64,000 bases of DNA from Nocardia amikacinitolerans NBRC 108937 (lineage in GTDB: Bacteria; Actinomycetota; Actinomycetes; Mycobacteriales; Mycobacteriaceae), in assembly GCF_001612615.1 (NCBI RefSeq), contig NZ_BDAU01000009.1, positions 124,001 through 188,000 on the forward strand, written 5' to 3'. Positions 49,638-58,359 of the stretch are shown here, piece by piece (the stretch's first letter is position 1; each line of letters begins with the position of its first letter). The notes beneath the pieces are model-generated. The model saw only the letters and a program-made list of their open reading frames with translations, was not told where the DNA came from and did not search any database. The position numbers were made by a program, and so were the translations under genes.

Positions 49638-49948
49638 CGGCAAGGGACGTGGGACTGGCGGCCGAGCGCACCGCGCTCGCCTGGCGGCGCACGGCCATCA
49701 GCGCGATGGTCGTTGCCGCGCTGTGCGTCGACCACGCGCTGAGTTCCGGCTGGCGCGACGCCGCGATCGCCCCCGCCGCCGCGGCGCTGACGATGGTCGC
49801 GGTGGCGGTCACGGGCTACCTGCGCAGCCGGTGGTTACGTCACGGCCGCCGCGGCAGGGCCGACGGGGTCATCGCCGCGACGGCGCTGGCGATCTTGTTC
49901 GCCGGTGGTGTCGGGGTCGCGTTGGGTTTCACGGACCCACCGAGGTGA
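49634..49948 (+). CDS. DUF202 membrane protein, second copy
   Basis: The 104-aa product begins MTARDVGLAAERTALAWRRTA, a DUF202-type start (AERTxLAWxRT), and has three TM helices. Its ATG overlaps the stop of the preceding DUF202 gene. Together the two probably form a small heteromeric membrane complex, which is inferred from pairing only. Confidence 0.88.
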   Translation: MTARDVGLAAERTALAWRRTAISAMVVAALCVDHALSSGWRDAAIAPAAAALTMVAVAVTGYLRSRWLRHGRRGRADGVIAATALAILFAGGVGVALGFTDPPR

Positions 49949-49994
49949 TCCATTCCAGGACAGACGAATTCGGCAGAGTAGAAGGAGGAGGACG

Positions 49995-51896
49995 ATGCCC
50001 GACGTGACCGAGCCGACCGAGGTGATCGTCGCCGCGCGGCAGCGCGCCGAGACGATGCTGCCGTTCGCCGACGATGCCGACCTGGCCGACGCCCGCCGCG
50101 GTTTCCTCGCCGCGCTCGAGCCCGGCGTGGTCACCCAGGACGACGGATCCGTGGTGTGGGACAACGATTCCTACGGCTTCCTGCGTGAGCCGTGCCCCGC
50201 TTCCGTCCACCCCAGTCTGTGGCGGCAGTCCGGACTGGTCGCCGAGCAAGGCCTGTTCGAGGTGACCGACGGCATCTATCAGATCCGGGGCTTGGACCTG
50301 TCGAACATGACGCTGGTCGAGGGCGGCCAGGGCGTCATCGTGATCGATCCGCTGATCTCCGCCGAGACCGCGGCCGCCGGTCTGCGGCTGTATCGCGAGC
50401 ATCGCGGCGATCGTCCGGTCACCGGTCTCGTCTACACCCATTCGCACGTCGACCATTTCGGCGGCGCCTGTGGTGTCGCCACTCCGGAAGACGCCGCGGC
50501 GGGCCGGATTCCGGTGATCGCGCCCGCCGGATTCCTGGAGCACGCCGTGTCGGAGAACATCTACGCGGGCACCGCGATGGCGCGCCGCGCGGCCTACATG
50601 TACGGCGCCGTGCTGCCGAGGGGCCCGCTCGGCCAAGTAGGCGCGGGTCTCGGCCAGACCACTTCGATCGGCACAGTCACCCTGATCGCGCCGACCGTCG
50701 ACATCACCGAGACCGGCCAGGAACTGACCGTCGACGGCGTGCGGATCGTCTTCCAGGTCACGCCGGGCACCGAGGCGCCCGCCGAGATGAACTTCTATTT
50801 CCCCGAGCGCCGGGCCCTGTGCATGGCGGAGAACGCCACCCACACCCTGCACAACCTCGTGACGCTGCGCGGCGCGCTGGTGCGCGATCCGCACGTGTGG
50901 GCCAAGTACCTCACCGAGGCGATCAATCTGTTCGCGCGCGAGTCCGACGTCGTGTTCGCCTCGCACCACTGGCCGACCTGGGGCACCGAACGCCTGGTGG
51001 AATACCTTGGCCTGCAACGTGATCTGTACGGCTACCTGCACGACCAGACGCTGCGCATGCTGAACCAGGGCTATGTCGGCGCCGAGATCGCCGAGCAGCT
51101 GACGCTGCCGCCCGCCATCGAGAACGCCTGGCACGCGCGGGGGTACTACGGCTCGGTCAGCCACAACGTCAAGGCGATCTACCAGCGCTACCTCGGTTGG
51201 TTCGACGGCAATCCGGCCCACCTGTGGCAGCACCCGCCGTTGGAATCCGCCCGTCGCCACGTGGAATTCATGGGCGGTGCCGAGGAGGTGCTGCGCAAGG
51301 CGCGCGAGTCCTACGCCGCGGGCGACTACCGCTGGGTCGCGCAGGTTGTCGATTACGTGGTCTTCGCCGAACCCGGCAACGAGGCGGCGAAAGACCTGCT
51401 CGCCGCGGCCTACGAGCAGCTCGGCTACGGCGCCGAGAACGCGACGTGGCGCAACTTCTACCTCAGCGGCGCGTACGAATTGCGCTACGGCTCGTTCGGC
51501 ACGCCGACCAAGACGAATTCGCAGTCCATGCTCGCCGCGCTCACCATCGAGCAGATCTTCGACGCCATGGCGCTGCGCGTGGACGGTCCGAAGGCATGGG
51601 ACATGCACGTGATCACCGACTGGAACCTCACCGACGAGGGCCGCGTGCACCGGCTGGAACTGCGCAACGGCAGGCTGACCCACTACGACCGGCCGGAGGG
51701 CGTCGCGCTGCCGGACGCCGACGCCGAGTTCACCCTCACCAGGGCGACCATGATCCGAGTCCTGTTGCAAGGCGAGGACTTCGGTGTCGCCGCCGCCGCG
51801 GGTGACATCGGCATCGAGGGAGATCCGACCAAGCTCGCCGCCCTGGTCGGTGTGTTCGACGAACCGGACCCGGACTTCGCCATCGTGACACCATGA
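49995..51896 (+). CDS. Alkyl/aryl-sulfatase (SdsA1-like MBL enzyme)
   Basis: The 633-aa product has an MBL domain with THSHVDHFGGACG at about residues 147-159 and ENATHTLHN for further metal ligands. A dimerisation region (SHNVKAIYQRYLGWFDGNPAHLW) and a C-terminal SCP2-like domain with LTIEQIFDAMALRVDG follow. This matches alkylsulfatases such as SdsA1 that hydrolyse sodium dodecyl sulfate. No signal peptide is visible, so it acts inside the cell or leaves by another route. GAAGGAGGAGG precedes the ATG. Confidence 0.95.
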   Translation: MPDVTEPTEVIVAARQRAETMLPFADDADLADARRGFLAALEPGVVTQDDGSVVWDNDSYGFLREPCPASVHPSLWRQSGLVAEQGLFEVTDGIYQIRGLDLSNMTLVEGGQGVIVIDPLISAETAAAGLRLYREHRGDRPVTGLVYTHSHVDHFGGACGVATPEDAAAGRIPVIAPAGFLEHAVSENIYAGTAMARRAAYMYGAVLPRGPLGQVGAGLGQTTSIGTVTLIAPTVDITETGQELTVDGVRIVFQVTPGTEAPAEMNFYFPERRALCMAENATHTLHNLVTLRGALVRDPHVWAKYLTEAINLFARESDVVFASHHWPTWGTERLVEYLGLQRDLYGYLHDQTLRMLNQGYVGAEIAEQLTLPPAIENAWHARGYYGSVSHNVKAIYQRYLGWFDGNPAHLWQHPPLESARRHVEFMGGAEEVLRKARESYAAGDYRWVAQVVDYVVFAEPGNEAAKDLLAAAYEQLGYGAENATWRNFYLSGAYELRYGSFGTPTKTNSQSMLAALTIEQIFDAMALRVDGPKAWDMHVITDWNLTDEGRVHRLELRNGRLTHYDRPEGVALPDADAEFTLTRATMIRVLLQGEDFGVAAAAGDIGIEGDPTKLAALVGVFDEPDPDFAIVTP

Positions 51897-51943
51897 GCCG
51901 CCGTGGGCCGGAAATCCCCTCGACCTGCGCGGACCGGCCCGCG

Positions 51944-51949
51944 TACGGT
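51944..51949 (+). promoter_or_regulatory. -10 element for YqeY-like gene (leaderless start)
   Basis: TACGGT lies 8 nt before ATG 51958, and no ribosome binding site is present. Confidence 0.45.
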
Positions 51950-51957
51950 CGGTGCCC

Positions 51958-52323
51958 ATGTCCACCGACACTGTCGACAGGTCCCTGCCGCTACGCGAGC
52001 GACTGCGTGCAGCGCTGCCCGCCGCCATGAAGGCGCGCGACCGCCACGCGTCCGCGGCCCTGCGCTCGGCCCTCGCCGCCATCGATAATGCCGAGGCAGT
52101 CGAGATCGGTGACGCGCGAGCGGGTGCGATCGAGGCAAGCGTGGTCGGGCTCGGCGGCGCGGAGGTCGAACGTCGGCAGTTGAGCGAGGCCGACATCGAG
52201 GGGATCGTCCGCGCCGAGATCGCCGAGCGGCTGACCTCCGCCGCGTCCTACGCCGACTTCGGGCGCGCCGACCGTGGTGCGGTGCTTCAGGCGGAGGCCG
52301 AGGCGTTGACCGCCCTGCTGTAG
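51958..52323 (+). CDS. GatB/YqeY-like protein
   Basis: The 121-aa product resembles YqeY, the stand-alone form of the GatB tail domain: LRERLRAALPAAMKARDRHAS, RSALAAIDNAEAVE and LSEADIEGIVRAEIAERLTSA. The family may bind tRNA, but no activity is proven. The GTG at 51952 would add two residues. It stands alone between the alkylsulfatase and the first GAF-ANTAR gene. Confidence 0.88.
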   Translation: MSTDTVDRSLPLRERLRAALPAAMKARDRHASAALRSALAAIDNAEAVEIGDARAGAIEASVVGLGGAEVERRQLSEADIEGIVRAEIAERLTSAASYADFGRADRGAVLQAEAEALTALL

Positions 52324-52387
52324 CCGCCACGCCGCAAGGGAGTTCGCTATTCTGGCTGCTGCCGGTCGATTCCAGGCGGTTCATAGG

Positions 52388-53092
52388 ATGGGCGTGGCGG
52401 AGTTCGAGTTACTCACCGAGAGATTCCTCTCGGCGCTGCGCCGAGGCGGGGGCGACGTCTCGGCCGCGTGCCACGCCGCCGTGCAGGTACTTCCCGTGCA
52501 GCGGGCCGCCATCACGATCGATGAACGCGATGTGGGCGTGCAACCCTGGTGCAGCAGCGACGAGGTCGCGGCTCGGGTCGAGACGGTGCAGGCGACGGTC
52601 GGCGAGGGGCCCGCGGTCGACGCGGTGGCCACCGGCGTACCGGTCTCGGTCGTCGATCTGACCGCGAACTGCGGGCACTGGCCGGACTTCGCCGCCGCGC
52701 TGGCCCGCGAACCGGTTTCCGGCGCGATGACCGCCATGCCTCTGCGCTTGGGCGCGGTGCGATTCGGCGCGCTCGACCTGTATCGGACCAGCCCGGGTCA
52801 CCCGAACGGGTCGATGATGGCGGCCGGACTGCACGTCGCCGACATCATCACCGCCCACCTTGTCTCGGCCGAGCCCGGCTCCGCCGAGCAAGCGGGGGAG
52901 TGGCTGCGCGGGCCGCTGGCGAGCGCGTCGATCCACCAGGCAGCGGGCATGGTGATCGCCCAGCGCGGCGTCGGCCCAGCGGACGCTTACGCCACGATGC
53001 GGAGTTATGCGGTGCGCCAAGGCATTTCGCTGGCGGAGGCGGCCGAGCGAGTGCTGCGGCGGCGCATCCGTTTCGACAGGGAAGCGCGTTGA
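52388..53092 (+). CDS. GAF-ANTAR regulator 1
   Basis: The 234-aa product has an N-terminal GAF-like domain (about 20-150) with ATVGEGPAVDAVATG and AMPLRLGAVRFGALDLY. A C-terminal ANTAR domain (about 180-232) reads HQAAGMVIAQRGVGPADAYAT and GISLAEAAERVLR. ANTAR domains bind paired RNA hairpins and prevent termination. It converges on the second GAF-ANTAR gene with a 4-nt gap. The ligand and the target RNA are unknown. Confidence 0.93.
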   Translation: MGVAEFELLTERFLSALRRGGGDVSAACHAAVQVLPVQRAAITIDERDVGVQPWCSSDEVAARVETVQATVGEGPAVDAVATGVPVSVVDLTANCGHWPDFAAALAREPVSGAMTAMPLRLGAVRFGALDLYRTSPGHPNGSMMAAGLHVADIITAHLVSAEPGSAEQAGEWLRGPLASASIHQAAGMVIAQRGVGPADAYATMRSYAVRQGISLAEAAERVLRRRIRFDREAR

Positions 53093-53096
53093 ACCG

Positions 53097-53819
53097 CTAC
53101 CGCTCGGCCGGTGTGGCAAGCACGACCGCCGCATCGACGCGGCCCACCACGATGGCGCCCGCCAGTTCGGCCAGCCGCAGTCCGCACCGTCGCGCGTGCG
53201 CGCGCAGGCGGGCGAACGCCTCGGTCATATCGAGGTCGCCGCGCTCGGCGAGCACCCCCTTGGCCTGCTCGATGACCACCCGATCTTGCAACGCCACCGG
53301 CAGTCTGGCCTGCATCGGCTCGACCCTCGGTCGCAGCACGTGCTGCGCGATGCCGATGGCCGCGAGGTCGGCGAGGATCTGTCCCGACCGCACGGCGGCC
53401 CGGTCCAGCGCTCCGGGGGCCGCGCCGAAGATGGTCAGGGCGCCGATGTTGTCGGTGCGCAGCCGCAGCGGCAGGGCGTAGGTCGAACGGTAGCCGTGTT
53501 CCAATGCGTGCCTGGCGAATTCGGGCCAGACCAGGGTCGCGGCGGCGAGGTCGTCCACGATGGCCGGGCTGCTGGTGCGGTAGGCCTGCCCGGTCGGTCC
53601 GTCGACCGTTTCGACGAGCCACCGCGCTCGCTCGTCGGTGGCTGCGAGCACCCGCAGCTCGCCCCGATGGTCGCCGAGGAACAAACCGGCCTCGGCGCCG
53701 CCCGTCAGTTCGGTACACGCGTCGACAAGTTGCTGCGATAGCTCCACGACATCGAAATCGCTCGTCAGTGTGCCGACCGACCGCACAAGCACGTCCAGCA
53801 GCGGCGCGTGCGCTCCCAT
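53097..53819 (-). CDS. GAF-ANTAR regulator 2
   Basis: The 240-aa product pairs a GAF domain (AEAGLFLGDHRGELRVLAAT, YALPLRLRTDNIGALTIFG) with a C-terminal ANTAR domain (LQDRVVIEQAKGVLAERGDL, then AFARLRAHARRCGLRL). ATG 53819 has GGGAG 6 nt upstream; ATG 53876 would add 19 residues. It is divergent from GAF-ANTAR 3 and convergent with GAF-ANTAR 1, so three relatives lie within 2.4 kb. Confidence 0.92.
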   Translation of the reverse strand: MGAHAPLLDVLVRSVGTLTSDFDVVELSQQLVDACTELTGGAEAGLFLGDHRGELRVLAATDERARWLVETVDGPTGQAYRTSSPAIVDDLAAATLVWPEFARHALEHGYRSTYALPLRLRTDNIGALTIFGAAPGALDRAAVRSGQILADLAAIGIAQHVLRPRVEPMQARLPVALQDRVVIEQAKGVLAERGDLDMTEAFARLRAHARRCGLRLAELAGAIVVGRVDAAVVLATPAER

Positions 53820-54051
53820 GGGGATCTCCCTGAGTGATCGCAATGAGTCGAGCGGAAGTGGAGCCTCATCTTTCATGTTTGCACCCGAATAGCGTTCGTG
53901 TCGACCGCGCTTCGGCATCACGCGTCGAATCGCCATGGCGGCCGACTGTTTCGGCGTGTCGCCGAAGGTCCATACCATGGAGAGTTGGCAGATGCGGTGC
54001 GGTATCTCCGAGGCGGACGCGCGGGGTTCGCCGGTACAGGGGTGGTTCGGT

Positions 54052-54753
54052 ATGTCTGACAGCGAGCTGCTGGTCACGGCCTTGTCCGGCCTCGTCGGGC
54101 TGCTGCCCGAACCGGGCGATCTCACCGAACCGCTGCACCGTCTGATCGACAGCGCCACCGACGCGCTCGATCTGGCGGGCTGCGCGGTGTTGCTCGTCGC
54201 CGACGGGTCCTCCGGCGTCGTCACCGCGACGCCCGCCGCACTGGCGGACGTCGCGCTCAGCCAGCGCAGCAGCGCACGCGGGCCCGCGCTGGACGCGCTG
54301 CGGCACGGCGAACCGGTCGCCGTCGCCGACGTCCGCGAACGCCATTCCTCGTGGCCCGAGTACACGAGCGTCGCCGCCCGCCACGGTGTCCGGGCCGTCG
54401 CCGAGATCCCGATGCGATCCGGCACGACGACGGTGGGCGCGCTGGGCATGTACGCCTACGACCCGCGCGAGTGGACCGAACCCGAACTGTCGGTGGGGGC
54501 GCTGCTCGCGGGCATCGCCGCCGGGCACATCCTCACCGCCGAGCGGTTGCGCGCCCAGCAGCGGCTCACCGAGCAACTCCAGCACGCGCTGGACTCACGG
54601 GTGCTGGTGGAGCAGGCGAAAGGCGTGATCGCCAACGCGCGCAGCACGACACCGCAGGCGGCCTACGAGCTGATTCGGGCGCACGCCCGGCGGCATCGGG
54701 TGAGCGTGCACGCCGTGGCGGGTGGAATCGTCGAGCTGGGACTTCGGATCTGA
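54052..54753 (+). CDS. GAF-ANTAR regulator 3
   Basis: The 233-aa product has a GAF domain (DLAGCAVLLVADGSSGVV, RAVAEIPMRSGTTTVGALGMY) and an ANTAR domain (HALDSRVLVEQAKGVIANAR, YELIRAHARRHRVSVHAV). ATG 54052 has GGGG 9 nt upstream and yields the usual length. An ECF sigma gene follows after 192 nt on the same strand. Confidence 0.93.
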   Translation: MSDSELLVTALSGLVGLLPEPGDLTEPLHRLIDSATDALDLAGCAVLLVADGSSGVVTATPAALADVALSQRSSARGPALDALRHGEPVAVADVRERHSSWPEYTSVAARHGVRAVAEIPMRSGTTTVGALGMYAYDPREWTEPELSVGALLAGIAAGHILTAERLRAQQRLTEQLQHALDSRVLVEQAKGVIANARSTTPQAAYELIRAHARRHRVSVHAVAGGIVELGLRI

Positions 54754-54945
54754 GTGGGCTTTTCGCCCGCGTCGAGCTGTCGAACCGAGGCCGAAGCGGC
54801 GGCGGGGATTCGACCCGGCCGGTAGTCTGTCCGTTGGCGGTTCTTCCGAAACCCATGCCCCCGGATCGGAATCCGCGGTCGACACCACCGTCCCTGTCTT
54901 CGACGGGTGGTCCATTCGTCAGCGTCCGCTGCCATCGGGGGCATC

Positions 54946-55545
54946 ATGGTTTCGCCAGCTCTGTCTTCTCGCACGTCCACCCACCACCGGATTCCGGAAT
55001 CCAGCACCGACGCCGAACTGGTGCGCCGGATCGGCGTCGGCGATCGCGACGCCTACGCACTGCTCTATCGCCGCACCCATCCGCTCGTCTTCCGCCGGGT
55101 GCTCGCGATCGTGCGCGACCACGACTACGCCGAGGAGACCTGTCACGACGTCTACCTTCAAGTGTGGTGCAGCGCAGCGGGTTTCGACGAGCATCGCGGC
55201 TCGGTGGGCACCTGGCTGCGGACGCTCGCGCACCGGAAGGCGGTGGACCGTGTCCGCCGCGAACGCGCCGCGTCCGACCGCGACCAAGCCTGGGCCGCAG
55301 GCGATTACGGACCACCGGCCGACCACGTCGCCGAAGAGGTGTTGCGCCGCCACGAATACCGCTGTGTCCGAACAGGACTGGCCGCCCTGACACCCCTGCA
55401 ACGCGAATCGGTCCTCCTCGCCTACTACCACGACCTCACCTACCCCCAGGTCGCCGAGCACTTGGGCGTCGGCCTGCCCGCCGTCAAATCCCGCATCCGC
55501 GCAGGACTCGCCCAACTGGCCCTCGCCCTCTCGGCCGCGGTGTGA
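54946..55545 (+). CDS. ECF sigma factor (SigK-like)
   Basis: The 199-aa product has sigma2 (YALLYRRTHPLVFRRVLAIV, DYAEETCHDVYLQVW) and sigma4 (LTPLQRESVLLAYYHDLTYP, VAEHLGVGLPAVKSRIRAGL) regions. It resembles the SigK/ECF19 group, whose anti-sigma factor RskA is normally encoded next to it; no such gene is found here. ATG 54946 has GGGG 5 nt upstream. Control may come from elsewhere, or from the neighbouring GAF-ANTAR genes. Confidence 0.9.
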   Translation: MVSPALSSRTSTHHRIPESSTDAELVRRIGVGDRDAYALLYRRTHPLVFRRVLAIVRDHDYAEETCHDVYLQVWCSAAGFDEHRGSVGTWLRTLAHRKAVDRVRRERAASDRDQAWAAGDYGPPADHVAEEVLRRHEYRCVRTGLAALTPLQRESVLLAYYHDLTYPQVAEHLGVGLPAVKSRIRAGLAQLALALSAAV

Positions 55546-55678
55546 AAGCGCCTCGGCGGTGGGAGCGTCGCGCGATCCCGCCGTCGCGGTCGACCTGATC
55601 GCCGCGACGATCGCGGTCGTTTCCGCCCGCCGCGTGCGGTATTCACCCGCGCCTGGGCAGGCGGGAGTCCGCGGCGAC

Positions 55679-56197
55679 CTAGGGCCTCCTCGGGAGGGTG
55701 GCGAGGTAGCGGCCCGCCATGACGCGCTGCATGAGGCGGGCGGCTGGGCCGCCGAGTTTCGTGTACCAGGAAGCTGGGCGGGAGAAGGCCGTGATCAGGC
55801 CGTGGACCGAGTCGTCGGTGGGGTCGTACTCCACCGCGAACAGCTCCTCGCCGATCTCGGGGTGGCCGGGGAGCGTGCCGTAGGCGAAACCGCGCCGGTT
55901 CTCGTCGTCGAGCACGTACACCACGCGGCAGGGCGCCACGAGGGCGATCGGACCGATTCCGAGTCGCACGGTGAGCGCCGTGCCGGGTTCGGCCGTCGGT
56001 GTGCTCGCGTGCCCGAAGATGCCGACGCCCTTCTGCATCCGATAGGCGAGGATCTCCGCCCCCGCCCGCTCGAACAGCTCCCGGCCGGTGCCGAGACGCC
56101 GCCGCAACCGGAAGCGGTGGTAGCCCTCGGGAAGGTCGCCTCGGGTGGCGCCGATCTCCCGATAGGTGAACCAGGGACCGCCGAGCTCGTTCTCCAT
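55679..56197 (-). CDS. DUF1990 family protein
   Basis: The 172-aa product shows the DUF1990 pattern: WFTYREIGATRGDLPEGYHR, ILAYRMQKGVGIFGHA, CRVVYVLDDENRRGFAYGTL, GHPEIGEELFAVEYD and FSRPASWYTKLGGP. This is a START-like small-molecule binding fold without known activity. It is soluble and appears to be transcribed alone. Confidence 0.9.
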   Translation of the reverse strand: MENELGGPWFTYREIGATRGDLPEGYHRFRLRRRLGTGRELFERAGAEILAYRMQKGVGIFGHASTPTAEPGTALTVRLGIGPIALVAPCRVVYVLDDENRRGFAYGTLPGHPEIGEELFAVEYDPTDDSVHGLITAFSRPASWYTKLGGPAARLMQRVMAGRYLATLPRRP

Positions 56198-56415
56198 CCC
56201 TCGATCATGGTCCGCATCCCGACGCTAAGGGAAGCGACGCGCGCGGTGCGCTCCCTCACCGCCGCTCGATGCCCTGGCCAGCACCATGCTCGCGCTGTGG
56301 CTTGGTGCCCCTTGCCAGTGCTATCGCTCCGAGACTCCGTACTGCGCGTGCACCGCCGCCTCTTAGCCCCACGACGGGCTGGAAGCCAGAGGCGGTACGC
56401 GCGGGGTCGCCGACG

Positions 56416-56519
56416 GCATCAACGCGGCGCGCTTCCGGCCGGCCGAATCCCACCCCGGTTCGACCGGGCATCAACGCGGCGCACTACCGGCCGGCCGTAT
56501 CCCACCCCGGTTCGACCGG
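56416..56519. repeat. 52-bp tandem duplication at the 3' end of the M23 gene
   Basis: Copies at 56416-56467 and 56468-56519 match at 49 of 52 positions (GCATCAACGCGGCGC, CCACCCCGGTTCGACCGG). The second copy contains the last codons and stop of the M23 gene; the first lies downstream. The unit is not a multiple of three, so the duplicate is non-coding. Confidence 0.85.
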
Positions 56520-57062
56520 CTCGAGGCGCAGCGGTGCGAAGTGCAGTAATCCGAGCGGGTCGAGGTATTCCGGGCGGCCGCGTCGTCCCGCTTCGCGGCG
56601 CAGACCCCAGTGCAGGCAGGCGGGGGCCGCGCAGTCCGCGTGGCCTTCCTCGAGGGTGCCGATCGGCGTGCCACGTGACACCCGCGCTCCGACCGAGACC
56701 CGTGCTCGAACGGGCTCGTAGGTCGTGCGCAGCCCGCCGGGGTGGTCGAGCGACACGACCGGTTTGCCCGCTACTTCCCCGGCGAAGACGACGATGCCCG
56801 CTCCCGCTGCGACCACTGTCTGGCCGGGCGTCCCTGCCAGATCGACACCCCGATGGCCGGGCAGCCAGTCCTGAGCGGGTCGGTCGAACCGCCGCTCCAC
56901 GGTGGGTCGCGGCCGCAGCGGCCAGCCGAACTCCCCGCCGGGTGCGGCCGTAGCCGTCGCCCCTTCGCAGGCCGCGAGGAGAACGGCTAGTGCCACGAGA
57001 GCCGACCACCGTGGGGCAGGGCGCGGCCGGGCATATCCATGCCCGGTGCGGTATCGGGGCAT
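56484..57062 (-). CDS. M23-family peptidase, probable lipoprotein
   Basis: The 192-aa product starts with a signal sequence ending in the lipobox LLAAC (WSALVALAVLLAACEG). The M23 domain follows: HRGVDLAGTPGQTVVAAGAG with the first metal ligands and CLHWGLR with the last His. M23 enzymes cut peptidoglycan cross-links or activate amidases. ATG 57062 is chosen because the signal sequence follows it; longer frames are possible. A homologue (Rv2891) lies next to rpsB in M. tuberculosis. Confidence 0.88.
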   Translation of the reverse strand: MPRYRTGHGYARPRPAPRWSALVALAVLLAACEGATATAAPGGEFGWPLRPRPTVERRFDRPAQDWLPGHRGVDLAGTPGQTVVAAGAGIVVFAGEVAGKPVVSLDHPGGLRTTYEPVRARVSVGARVSRGTPIGTLEEGHADCAAPACLHWGLRREAGRRGRPEYLDPLGLLHFAPLRLEPVEPGWDTAGR

Positions 57063-57322
57063 CGGTCGCCGAACACGCCACACCAGAAGGCCGCCGCCGT
57101 GCCGACGTGTCGGCGGCGCCGCGCAGCGCACGGTGCTCGGTTCGCCTGCAGTCGTTCGGGAGCAGTGCCGCTCGCGGCCATCCGAAATGCCCGCCGAGCT
57201 CTGCGGGGCGCCCGGGAGCGAGACCAGCGGTGACCATCGCGCCTCGACCGTGTAGGCCGTCGGTATCTCCAAATCGGTTCCAGCGGCTCGGCGCCGCAGG
57301 GGCGACCCGCAAAACGTCACCT

Positions 57323-57964
57323 TCACCGCCACGGCGCCGAGGGGCCCGAATCGCTTCGGTTCTCAGCCGAGCCCGTCGCCGTGCGAGATGAGGCCGAGCC
57401 TGTCGTCGTGCGAGATGAGGACGAGCCCGTCGCCGTGCGAGATGAGTACGGCGCGGGCGGCAGCGGCAACCCCTGCACTCGGATCGAAACGCAGACCGAC
57501 CCGACACACGCCCCGTCGGTAGCGGACGGTCGCACACCCGGCATGCGCAGCGGAAGCGGTGCGAGGCGGAGAAACGGCAGATTCCGTGCCCGCGGCGGCA
57601 GGCAAACCGAACTCGAGCAGGCCGAATCGGGCGTCGCGTTCGGCACGCGCGGCGGCGCTGTTCGCGCCGGGTTCAGCGCGCACACCAACACCGCGCAAAC
57701 CAGCGCGGAGCCGTCGGGCGGCCCCGAATTCAGCGCATGCCCCGGCAGGGCATCCGTCGCGTTCGCCGAGCACGCCGGTACCGAGCACGTTCCGGAGGCC
57801 ATCTCCGCGTTCCGCAGCGGATTCGCCAGGCACCCGGCACTTCGGCACCCGCCCTCGGCGCTCGACGGCGGTCGAGCATTCGCGGCAGCGGGCTGTCCAA
57901 CGGCCAGCGCGAGCACGAACATCAACGGCAGGATCACGGTGATCGAGAGGGAAAGTCGGTGCAT
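57323..57964 (-). CDS. Secreted protein with five CX4C motifs
   Basis: No family is recognised. A signal peptide (residues 1-30, ending PAAANA) is followed by ten cysteines arranged as five CX4C pairs at 40/45, 60/65, 90/95, 116/121 and 153/158, for example CRSAGC, CSVPAC and CVGSVC. There are no other cysteines in the 213 residues. The region between pairs is rich in Ala, Pro and Asn. A Ser/Arg/Thr tail consists of three 9-residue repeats (SSRTATGSS) encoded by 27-bp units at about 57363-57445. ATG 57964 has GAGGG 8 nt upstream, which supports real translation. It is divergent from rpsB, 395 nt away. Confidence 0.78.
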   Translation of the reverse strand: MHRLSLSITVILPLMFVLALAVGQPAAANARPPSSAEGGCRSAGCLANPLRNAEMASGTCSVPACSANATDALPGHALNSGPPDGSALVCAVLVCALNPARTAPPRVPNATPDSACSSSVCLPPRARNLPFLRLAPLPLRMPGVRPSATDGACVGSVCVSIRVQGLPLPPAPYSSRTATGSSSSRTTTGSASSRTATGSAENRSDSGPSAPWR

Positions 57965-58359
57965 GCGTTCGACCCTCGCCCGGCCGGAGCCCGCGCGACA
58001 TCCCCGATTCGGCGAGTGTGGACAACTTCCCTACCTGTGGAAACCGCCCGTTTCTCCTGGTAACAGCCTCGCGACCAGGCGATTTAGGTCAGGGACGAAC
58101 CTGGTCGTAGACTGATCGAGCGGTCTGTGCCCGGCACGGACCGACTTCGCGCGCCACCCGTGCTTGTTCGTAACGGCGCCGTTCGAACCTCAGCTCCCGA
58201 ATTCCGAGAGTGCTCGTTCGCGGCAGTGCCAGTTGGGAACAGGGAATCGCCGGCTGGTCCCGATCGGTGAACCGACCGGGTCCGACGATTCGGAGGCGCC
58301 AGGGCAGCGGGTCGCCGACCCACTGCGTCAACCGGCAACGAAAGAGAGATACGGGAGCT
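57965..58359. other. Long leader region upstream of rpsB
   Basis: These 395 nt between the CX4C gene and rpsB contain CGACCAGG (58072) and CCTGGTCG (58100), an 8-bp inverted repeat. TAGACT at about 58108 is a candidate -10 for rpsB. No gene is supported. A long rpsB leader is known in other bacteria to bind S2; whether it does here is open. Confidence 0.45.
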
